Assembly (NCBI GenBank): GCA_031423155.1
Contig: JANPEZ010000068.1
Coordinates: forward strand, 1 to 5,884
Direction: 5' to 3'
Origin: JANPEZ01 sp031423155
Lineage (GTDB): Bacteria > Actinomycetota > UBA4738 > HRBIN12
DNA length: 5,884 bases
In this document: positions 1 to 5,350 of the stretch, in pieces
How positions within the stretch are numbered: the first letter of the stretch is position 1
How the letters are laid out: every line of letters starts with the position of its first letter
Notes under the pieces: model-generated
What the model saw: the letters and a program-made list of their open reading frames with translations, nothing else
What the model was told of the DNA's origin: nothing
The model's database searches: none
Program-made: the position numbers and the translations under genes

Positions 1-1
1 C

Positions 2-175
2 ACGTGCTGGGCTGAACTGGACAAGCTGCTCATGGAAGACATCGTTCCGTGGGTGCCCTACCTGTTCGACAACAGCGTCGATATCATCTCGGCGCGGATC
101 AACCACTACTCCTTCGACCAGTTCGCCGGCGTGGCCGACTTCGGTGCCATGGCTATCGCCGCCGACCAGCAGTGA
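2..175 (+). CDS. Extracellular solute-binding protein, family 5 (peptide type), C-terminal end only
   Basis: The frame is open from base 2 and ends at TGA 173-175, giving the last 57 residues of a protein whose start lies outside the window. The segment VPWVPYLFDN followed by a short polar C-terminus resembles the end of family 5 solute-binding proteins (DppA/OppA type), where the tail completes the lobe that packs back on the N-terminal domain. Such proteins capture peptides or similar solutes outside the membrane, as lipoproteins in Gram-positives, and deliver them to a DppBC permease. The identification rests as much on the permease and paired ATPases directly downstream as on this short tail. 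The substrate cannot be told. The signal peptide and lipobox, if present, are outside the window. Confidence 0.77.
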   Translation, partial: TCWAELDKLLMEDIVPWVPYLFDNSVDIISARINHYSFDQFAGVADFGAMAIAADQQ

Positions 176-204
176 GGTCTGGGAGCAGTTAGTACGACCG
201 GCTG

Positions 205-232
205 AGGGGCCGCTCCTTCGGGAGCGGCCCCT
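205..232 (+). terminator. Perfect 12-bp stem-loop with UUCG tetraloop between binding-protein and permease genes
   Basis: The arms AGGGGCCGCTCC (205-216) and GGAGCGGCCCCT (221-232) are exactly complementary and enclose TTCG (217-220), giving a C(UUCG)G cap, one of the most stable RNA tetraloops. It starts 29 bases after the binding-protein stop. No run of T follows (CTAGGGCCGT instead), so it is not a classic Rho-independent terminator. It could be a tail-less terminator of the kind proposed in actinobacteria, or a 3' stabilising structure that lets the binding protein be made in excess over the membrane parts, as is common in ABC importer operons. Partial read-through into the permease gene is expected, since no clear promoter is seen in the gap. 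Confidence 0.7.
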
Positions 233-255
233 AGGGCCGTATCCAAGAGACGTCT

Positions 256-261
256 GGAAGG
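256..261 (+). promoter_or_regulatory. Shine-Dalgarno supporting the GTG start of the permease
   Basis: GGAAGG lies 10 bases before GTG 272-274. It supports this GTG as the start; the first residues from it (MGRYLIRR then a hydrophobic stretch) are the usual DppB N-terminus. Confidence 0.6.
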
Positions 262-271
262 CGGGACACCG

Positions 272-1246
272 GTGGGCCGATACCTGATCAGGAGAACGCT
301 GTTCCTGATACTCGTCCTTTGGATCGTCTCCGTCGTGACCTTCGTGATCTTCGTGAAACTCCCGCCAGGCGATCCGGCTCGCAGGGCTACCGGCGGGCGT
401 GGAGCCAGCGAAGAGCAGATCGAGGCTGCCAGACACAACTTCGGCCTGGACAAGCCGATCCTCACGCAGTACCTGCGTTTCGCCAAGGGGCTGGTTCCCT
501 GGCCAAGCTGGTTCCTATACGACGAGGTCTACCATTCGTACGGGAGCAACGTTCCTGTCAAGGAGCAGGTCTTCAGCCGATTGCCTGTGACGATCGCGCT
601 TGCGGTCGGGGCCGCGGTCATGTGGCTCCTGCTCGGCGTTCCGATCGGCATCATCTCCGCCGTTAAACGCAGGACCATCATCGACAGAGCCAGCATGGTC
701 TTCGCCCTGATAGGGGTCTCGGCGCCCGTGTTCTGGCTGGCTCAGCTCGCCTTATACATCTTCTGGTTCAAGCTGGAGTGGATGCCGGGGAGCGGGATCC
801 CCCTCGATCAGGGGGTCTTCAAGGCCATGCTCACGGGCCGGTTCATCATGCCCTGGGTGGTGCTGTCCTTAACCTTCGCCGCCTTCTACGCCCGGATGAT
901 CCGAGGCAACCTGATCGAAACGATGGGGGAGGAGTACATCCGCACCGCGCGCGCGAAGGGACTGTCCGAGCGCAAGGTCGTCTTCCGACACGGACTGCGA
1001 GCGGCGCTGACGCCCGCGGTCACACTCTTCGGCCTGGATCTGGGAGGCCTCCTTGGCGGCGCCATCATCACCGAGTCCGTGTTCAACCTCCCGGGTATCG
1101 GCAAGCTTGCGATCCAATCGATCTACAACAGCGACTTCCCCATGGTTATGGGCATCACGATCATCGGAGCCTTCTTCATCATCATCGCCAACCTCTTGGT
1201 GGATGTTGCTTACGCCTTCCTGGATCCCCGCGTGAGGTACGAGTAG
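272..1246 (+). CDS. dppB: DppB-type ABC transporter permease (peptide/nickel family)
   Basis: This 324-residue membrane protein is one of the two inner-membrane subunits that form the substrate channel of a family 5 importer. Membrane segments are visible at about residues 9-28, 105-129, 141-165, 191-208, 250-270 and 291-315, the usual six. The long external stretch between the first two (about 30-100) contains the family's LPPGDPA-type segment. The EAA coupling loop, which docks on the ATPases, spans about 222-250 (EYIRTARAKG then RHGLRAAL). It is followed by the conserved ITESVFNLPGIG at 266-277 and a DPRVRYE tail. Length and motifs are normal for DppB/OppB. The GTG start has a Shine-Dalgarno at 256-261. 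Its TAG stop abuts the ATG of the next gene, so translation is probably coupled. The expected partner permease (DppC) is not next to it. Dipeptide, oligopeptide and other family 5 substrates cannot be distinguished. Confidence 0.95.
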   Translation: MGRYLIRRTLFLILVLWIVSVVTFVIFVKLPPGDPARRATGGRGASEEQIEAARHNFGLDKPILTQYLRFAKGLVPWPSWFLYDEVYHSYGSNVPVKEQVFSRLPVTIALAVGAAVMWLLLGVPIGIISAVKRRTIIDRASMVFALIGVSAPVFWLAQLALYIFWFKLEWMPGSGIPLDQGVFKAMLTGRFIMPWVVLSLTFAAFYARMIRGNLIETMGEEYIRTARAKGLSERKVVFRHGLRAALTPAVTLFGLDLGGLLGGAIITESVFNLPGIGKLAIQSIYNSDFPMVMGITIIGAFFIIIANLLVDVAYAFLDPRVRYE

Positions 1247-2260
1247 ATGCCGCAACCCCTACTTGAAGTTGAGGACCTGACGGTTCACTTCCCGACCGAG
1301 GACGGCTTAGTGAAAGCAGTCGACGGGATCTCCTTCAGCATCCAGCAGGGCGAAACGCTCGGCATCGTCGGCGAGTCCGGCTCCGGCAAGAGCGTCAGCT
1401 TCCTGACGGTCATGGGTCTGGTCAACCAGAAGCAGGCCCACATCACTGGGAGCGTCCGATTCCAGGGCCAGGACCTGCTCACCATTCCCGCCGAGGAACT
1501 GCGAACCATCCGAGGCGCGAAGATGAGCATGATCTTCCAGGACCCGATGACCTCGCTGCATCCCTTCTACAAGGTGGGCCAGCAGATCGCCGAGGCCATC
1601 AGGACCCACCAGCCCGTCGGCAAAGCCGAGGCCTGGGATCAGGCGGTCGACATGCTCGGCAGGGTAGGCATACCCAGGCCCGAGGAGCGGGCGAAGCAGT
1701 ACCCCCACGAGTTCTCAGGTGGCATGCGCCAGCGCGCGATGATCGCCATGGCTCTTTCCCTGAACCCCGACCTGCTTATCGCGGACGAGCCGACCACCGC
1801 GCTCGATGTCACCGTTCAGGCGCAGATCCTGGACCTCATCGATCGCCTGAAGAGCGAATTCAACGCGGCCGTCGCGATCATCACCCACGACCTCGGGGTC
1901 GTCGCCGAGCACTGCGACAACATCCAGGTCATGTATGCCGGCCGTATCGTCGAGGCGGGCGACACGAACGACATCTACTACAAGTCCCATCATCCCTATA
2001 CGTGGGGACTCCTTCGATCGATACCGAGGCTAGATTCGGCTACGAACGAACGGCTCAAACCCATCCAGGGCTCGCCTCCCTCCCTGATCAACGTTCCATC
2101 AGGATGCCCGTTCCATCCCCGATGCCCCTATGTGATGGACGTGTGCAAGGTCGAGAGGCCGCCGCTCAACCCAGCCGACGGCCACCACGCCTCGGCATGC
2201 CACCTGACCCTCACGGACAAGCAGCGCATCTTCTCCGAGGAAGTGCTGGTGCACCGATGA
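1247..2260 (+). CDS. dppD: DppD-type ABC transporter ATP-binding protein
   Basis: This 337-residue cytoplasmic ATPase is the first of two that power the importer. Visible in order: Walker A GESGSGKS (42-49), Q-loop Gln98, signature FSGGMRQR (156-163), Walker B LLIADEP (176-182) with catalytic Glu181, D-loop ALDV (185-188) and switch His214. All catalytic residues are intact. The C-terminal oligopeptide/dipeptide extension (about 240-320) carries Cys287, Cys293, Cys300 and Cys318 with spacing C-x5-C-x6-C-x17-C, the layout that binds a [4Fe-4S] cluster in structurally studied DppD/OppD relatives. ATG 1247 directly follows the permease stop; GAGG at 1234-1237, inside the permease gene, serves as Shine-Dalgarno. 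The TGA stop overlaps the ATG of the second ATPase gene (ATGA, 2257-2260), so the two subunits should be made in near-equal amounts. Confidence 0.95.
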   Translation: MPQPLLEVEDLTVHFPTEDGLVKAVDGISFSIQQGETLGIVGESGSGKSVSFLTVMGLVNQKQAHITGSVRFQGQDLLTIPAEELRTIRGAKMSMIFQDPMTSLHPFYKVGQQIAEAIRTHQPVGKAEAWDQAVDMLGRVGIPRPEERAKQYPHEFSGGMRQRAMIAMALSLNPDLLIADEPTTALDVTVQAQILDLIDRLKSEFNAAVAIITHDLGVVAEHCDNIQVMYAGRIVEAGDTNDIYYKSHHPYTWGLLRSIPRLDSATNERLKPIQGSPPSLINVPSGCPFHPRCPYVMDVCKVERPPLNPADGHHASACHLTLTDKQRIFSEEVLVHR

Positions 2261-3318
2261 GCGTTGAGGTCACGGAACAGTCACCACCTCGGCCGGACGC
2301 CGGCAAGCAGCCGCTCGTCCGCCTGTCCGGCGTCAAGAAGTTCTTCCCGGTAACGCAAGGCATCTTGTTCCAACACAGGATCGGCGACGTTCACGCCGTC
2401 GACGGTGTCGATCTCGATGTCTATCCGGGGGAGACCCTGGGGTTGGTGGGCGAGACCGGATGCGGGAAGTCGACACTGGCGAGGGTGATCATGCGTCTGT
2501 ACGACTCGACCGCGGGGACCATCGAGTTCCAAGGCAGGGACGTGACCCACCTCAAGGGCAAAGAGCTTCGAGCACTGCGGAGCGACATGCAGATGATCTT
2601 CCAAGATCCGTATGCCTCACTCAATCCGCGCAAGACGATAGGCAGCATCATCGGAGCGCCCTACCTGCTCCACAAGACGGTCGCCAAGGACAAGATCAAG
2701 CCGACCGTTCAGGAGCTCATGGAGTTGGTCGGGCTCAACCCCGAGCACTACAACCGCTTCCCTCACGAGTTCTCCGGTGGGCAACGTCAGCGGATCGGGG
2801 TGGCCAGGGCACTGGCACTTAAGCCGAAACTCATCGTCTGCGACGAACCCGTTTCGGCCTTGGACGTCTCGATACAGGCGCAGATACTGAATCTCCTCGA
2901 GGATCTGCAGGCCGAATTCAAACTCACCTATGTGTTCATCGCGCACGATCTTTCCGTGGTCAAGCACGTTTCCGACCGTATCGCGGTCATGTACCTAGGC
3001 AAGATCGTCGAGATGACGACGGGCGGAACGCTCTACGAGAACCCGAAACATCCGTACTCGGGCGCGTTGCTCTCGGCGGTGCCGATAGCCGATCCCGAGC
3101 TGGCCAGAGCCCGCAGGAGGATCATCCTGGAGGGCGACGTTCCTTCACCGATCGATCCGCCCTCGGGCTGCCGATTCCATCCTCGCTGCCCCCAGGCCCA
3201 GTTCCCCCGATGCTCCGCCGAAGAGCCCCAGCTCCTGCCTCAACACCCGGGTCAGTTCGCCGCGTGCCATTTCCCGCTCGAGGACCGTGCTACCGTTGTG
3301 GGCGACACCCCCGCATAG
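2257..3318 (+). CDS. dppF: DppF-type ABC transporter ATP-binding protein
   Basis: This 353-residue ATPase is the second motor subunit and would form a heterodimer with the preceding DppD-type protein. Motifs: Walker A GETGCGKS (65-72), Q-loop Gln116, signature FSGGQRQR (172-179), Walker B KLIVCDEP (191-198) with Glu197, D-loop ALDV (201-204) and switch His230. The segment VTQGILFQHRIGDVHAVDGV before Walker A (32-51) is typical of DppF/OppF rather than DppD. The C-terminal extension has Cys305, Cys311, Cys319 and Cys337 (C-x5-C-x7-C-x17-C). The ATG at 2257 is chosen because it gives the ATGA overlap, has GAGGAA upstream (2237-2242, rather distant) and yields the normal family length. The frame stays open back to an ATG at 2002, but that would overlap dppD by about 260 bases and add a non-homologous-looking leader. 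secG begins 18 bases after the stop. Confidence 0.95.
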   Translation: MSVEVTEQSPPRPDAGKQPLVRLSGVKKFFPVTQGILFQHRIGDVHAVDGVDLDVYPGETLGLVGETGCGKSTLARVIMRLYDSTAGTIEFQGRDVTHLKGKELRALRSDMQMIFQDPYASLNPRKTIGSIIGAPYLLHKTVAKDKIKPTVQELMELVGLNPEHYNRFPHEFSGGQRQRIGVARALALKPKLIVCDEPVSALDVSIQAQILNLLEDLQAEFKLTYVFIAHDLSVVKHVSDRIAVMYLGKIVEMTTGGTLYENPKHPYSGALLSAVPIADPELARARRRIILEGDVPSPIDPPSGCRFHPRCPQAQFPRCSAEEPQLLPQHPGQFAACHFPLEDRATVVGDTPA

Positions 3319-3336
3319 ACACCAGGAGCATCCCGC

Positions 3337-3564
3337 ATGTTGAACAAGGTCTTCGTCGTTCTCGATATCGCCTCGGCACTGACCATGGTGCTGCTCGTGC
3401 TGCTGCACTCCGGACGAGGCAGCGGCTTCTCGGACATGTTCGGCGGCGGCAGTTCCCTTTCGGGAGGCACTGGGGTCGAACGACTTCTGGACAAGCTCAC
3501 CGTCATCGCTGCGTGCGTCTTCGCTTTCTCCACGTTCTGGCTAGCCTGGCAGTGGCACCCGTAG
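3337..3564 (+). CDS. secG: SecG, small subunit of the SecYEG protein translocase
   Basis: This 75-residue membrane protein matches SecG, the accessory subunit that helps SecA-driven export through SecYE. Two membrane segments are visible (about residues 4-24 and 53-72). They are joined by the glycine-rich cytoplasmic loop that marks the family: LLHSGRGSGFSDMFGGG (22-38), then serine/glycine residues and GVERLLDKLT (46-55). Length is at the short end of the normal range. The ATG has a good Shine-Dalgarno, AGGAG at 3324-3328, eight bases upstream. It sits 18 bases after the peptide-transporter ATPase gene with no terminator between, so it is probably at least partly co-transcribed with it, although the two functions are unrelated. 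A tRNA-Leu gene follows. Confidence 0.95.
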   Translation: MLNKVFVVLDIASALTMVLLVLLHSGRGSGFSDMFGGGSSLSGGTGVERLLDKLTVIAACVFAFSTFWLAWQWHP

Positions 3565-3586
3565 GAGGCGCTCCCGGGCCCGTTGG

Positions 3587-3592
3587 TAACAT
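3587..3592 (+). promoter_or_regulatory. Possible -10 element for the tRNA-Leu gene
   Basis: TAACAT (3587-3592), within GGTAACATAC, fits an actinobacterial-type TAnnnT -10 box. A start about seven bases downstream would leave only a 4-5 base leader before the tRNA at 3604, reasonable for a tRNA promoter. No convincing TTGACA-like -35 is found at the expected distance (about 3564-3570), so this is tentative; the tRNA might instead be cut from the secG transcript. Confidence 0.3.
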
Positions 3593-3603
3593 ACGCGCGC
3601 CTC

Positions 3604-3690
3604 GTCGGAGTGGCGGAACTTGGTAGACGCGCTAGGTTGAGGGCCTAGTGAGCTTTGCGGCTCGTAGGGGTTCAAATCCCCTCTCCGACA
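3604..3690 (+). tRNA. tRNA-Leu, anticodon GAG
   Basis: The cloverleaf can be folded by hand. Acceptor stem: GTCGGAG (3604-3610) with CTCCGAC (3683-3689), discriminator A 3690. D stem: GCG (3613-3615) with CGC (3628-3630), loop containing GG. Anticodon stem: CTAGG (3632-3636) with CCTAG (3644-3648), loop TTGAGGG, anticodon GAG at 3639-3641. Long variable arm: GAGC (3650-3653) with GCTC (3660-3663), the class II form typical of leucine and serine tRNAs. T stem: AGGGG (3666-3670) with CCCCT (3678-3682), loop TTCAAAT. All stems are perfectly paired. GAG reads CUC and CUU leucine codons; CTC is common in the neighbouring genes. The following bases are CCG, so the terminal CCA is not fully encoded and must be completed by the CCA-adding enzyme. 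Confidence 0.97.
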
Positions 3691-3715
3691 CCGATCTTCG
3701 TTCACACTTGAATCC

Positions 3716-5311
3716 ATGCCAACGCTCGAAGTCCGCGAACTGGCCGTCGAGGCCGGAGGAAAGACCGTCGTTCAGGGTCTTACCTTCACCATGCGCGCTG
3801 GGGAGAAGGTTGGGGTGGTCGGGCGCAACGGCGCCGGCAAGACCAGCACCCTGAAGGTCCTCGCGGGGGAGGCGCCGCCGCTTTCAGGATCGGTTTCCCA
3901 TAGCGGGGCCCTCGGCTACCTTCGCCAAGACCCTCGTCAGCACCGGGCCGACGACGAGGCGACAGGTCTGGAGCACATCCTGGCCGCGCGGGATCTCGTC
4001 GAGATGTCGCGTCGCCTGGAGAAGCTGCGCCTCAAACTGGAGGAGAGCGCCGAGGAGAAGGACGTCTCACGGTTCTCCCGCCTGGAGGACGAATATGGCA
4101 GCGCCGGCGGTTACATCGCCGAGTCCGAGGCGCGCAGGATCACCGCGGGGCTAGGACTGGCCCGAGACCGACTGGAGCTTCCCGTCGGTGCACTCTCGGG
4201 GGGTGAGCGCCGGCGCCTGGAACTCGCGCGCATCCTCTTCGGAGGCAGCGACCTGCTCCTGCTGGACGAACCGACCAACCACCTGGACGCCGACGCCAAG
4301 CATTGGTTGATGAAGTTCCTCGCCGGCTACAAGGGGGCGCTCATCGTGGTCAGTCACGACATCGGGCTGCTGGATGCCTCCATCACGCGGATCCTGCACC
4401 TGGATCTGGACGGAGTCGTCGAGTACAAGGGAACCTACTCCCGATACCGGCAGGCCCGTCGCGAAGGCGAGGCGCGGCTCACATCCCTTGCGGGGCGCCA
4501 GGACAAGGAGATCAAGCGGCTGAAGACGCTCGCGGACTCTATGCGAGGTCAGACGGCTAAGCGAGCTCGCAAGGCCAAGACCCTCGATACCAGGGTTACC
4601 AAGCTGGAAGCCGTCAAGGTCACTGGTCCCACGAAGGAGAAGAGGGTTCGCTTCCGCTTCCCCGATCCGCCTCACGCCGGCAAGGTGGTTCTGGTCGCGG
4701 ACTCGCTCACTAAGGGTTACGGCGGCCCTGCCGTCTTCGAAGGTGTCTCTTTCGATGTCGAGCGGGGAGAGCGGCTGCTCATCATGGGTCTGAACGGCGC
4801 GGGAAAGACGAGCCTGCTCCGGATACTGGCGGCGCAGTCCACAGCGGACGAGGGTTCATATCGGCTCGGCCATGGGGCTCAGCTCGGCTACTACGCCCAG
4901 GAGCACGAGGGCATACGCGAAGGCGTAACCGTGATCGATCACATGAAGCAGGAGTCACGCGAGCACGATCAGGATCTGCGCAAACTGCTGGGGATGTTCC
5001 GCCTGACGGGGGCGATGGCTTTCCAGGATGCCGGCACCCTCTCGGGTGGAGAGAAGACCAAGCTCGCGCTCGCTCAGCTGGTCGCAGGTCGCAAGAACCT
5101 GCTGCTCCTGGACGAGCCGACCAACAACCTGGACCCTCCGAGCCGAACCGCCATAGCGGAGGCACTCGCGTCCTGGCCGGGAGCGATGGTCCTGGTCAGT
5201 CACGACACCGAGTTCGTCGAAGCCCTTGCGCCGCACCGGGTCCTGATGATGCCGGAGGGAACCCTCGACTACTGGTCAGACGATCTCCTGGGTCTGGTGG
5301 AGCTGGCCTAG
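3716..5311 (+). CDS. ABC-F family ATPase (ribosome-associated, tandem ATP-binding domains)
   Basis: This 531-residue soluble protein has two complete ATP-binding domains and no membrane segment, the ABC-F plan. Domain 1: Walker A GRNGAGKT (36-43), Gln71, signature LSGGERRR (160-167), Walker B LLLLDEP (180-186) with Glu185, His214. Domain 2: Walker A GLNGAGKT (358-365), Gln395, signature LSGGEKTK (442-449), Walker B LLLLDEP (462-468) with Glu467, His496. The linker between domains (about 240-318) is helical and strongly basic (for example KRLK, KRARKAK). In this family the linker reaches toward the peptidyl-tRNA in the ribosomal E site. Members act as translation factors that relieve stalled ribosomes, or as antibiotic-protection proteins; the ordinary linker length gives no reason to call resistance. 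The ATG at 3716 lies 25 bases after the tRNA, with no Shine-Dalgarno. The next in-frame Met (residue 27) would cut into domain 1, so 3716 is kept. Confidence 0.95.
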   Translation: MPTLEVRELAVEAGGKTVVQGLTFTMRAGEKVGVVGRNGAGKTSTLKVLAGEAPPLSGSVSHSGALGYLRQDPRQHRADDEATGLEHILAARDLVEMSRRLEKLRLKLEESAEEKDVSRFSRLEDEYGSAGGYIAESEARRITAGLGLARDRLELPVGALSGGERRRLELARILFGGSDLLLLDEPTNHLDADAKHWLMKFLAGYKGALIVVSHDIGLLDASITRILHLDLDGVVEYKGTYSRYRQARREGEARLTSLAGRQDKEIKRLKTLADSMRGQTAKRARKAKTLDTRVTKLEAVKVTGPTKEKRVRFRFPDPPHAGKVVLVADSLTKGYGGPAVFEGVSFDVERGERLLIMGLNGAGKTSLLRILAAQSTADEGSYRLGHGAQLGYYAQEHEGIREGVTVIDHMKQESREHDQDLRKLLGMFRLTGAMAFQDAGTLSGGEKTKLALAQLVAGRKNLLLLDEPTNNLDPPSRTAIAEALASWPGAMVLVSHDTEFVEALAPHRVLMMPEGTLDYWSDDLLGLVELA

Positions 5312-5339
5312 CCCCGGATATGCTGGGCGCCTTCGAACG

Positions 5340-5345
5340 AGGAGG
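5340..5345 (+). promoter_or_regulatory. Strong Shine-Dalgarno setting the GTG start of the amidohydrolase
   Basis: AGGAGG lies five bases before GTG 5351-5353. It is the strongest ribosome-binding site in the window and fixes this GTG as the start. Confidence 0.8.
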
Positions 5346-5350
5346 AACGC

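Noticed and set aside
869..1255. Long open frame on the minus strand within the permease gene
   Set aside because: It is an antisense shadow of a clear conserved gene in GC-rich sequence, with no recognisable domain. Other long opposite-strand frames across the two ATPases and the ABC-F gene were dismissed for the same reason.
2002..2256. An 85-codon N-terminal extension of the DppF-type ATPase, in frame from an ATG at 2002
   Set aside because: It lies inside dppD in another frame, looks like an out-of-frame translation rich in Pro and Arg, and would make the protein abnormally long. The ATGA overlap at 2257 gives the normal start.
3210..3626. Plus-strand open frame spanning the end of dppF and all of secG
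   Set aside because: It overlaps two confident genes in another frame, runs into the region just before the tRNA, and its translation is Arg/Pro/Gly-rich without family features.
3716..5311. ABC-F protein as an antibiotic-resistance determinant
   Set aside because: There is no extended linker, no resistance or biosynthetic neighbour and no sign of transfer. A housekeeping translation role is at least as likely.
5319..5324. TATGCT as a -10 promoter box for the amidohydrolase gene
   Set aside because: It fits a loose TAnnnT pattern but has no -35 partner and sits in a 39-base gap where such a match is easily found by chance.
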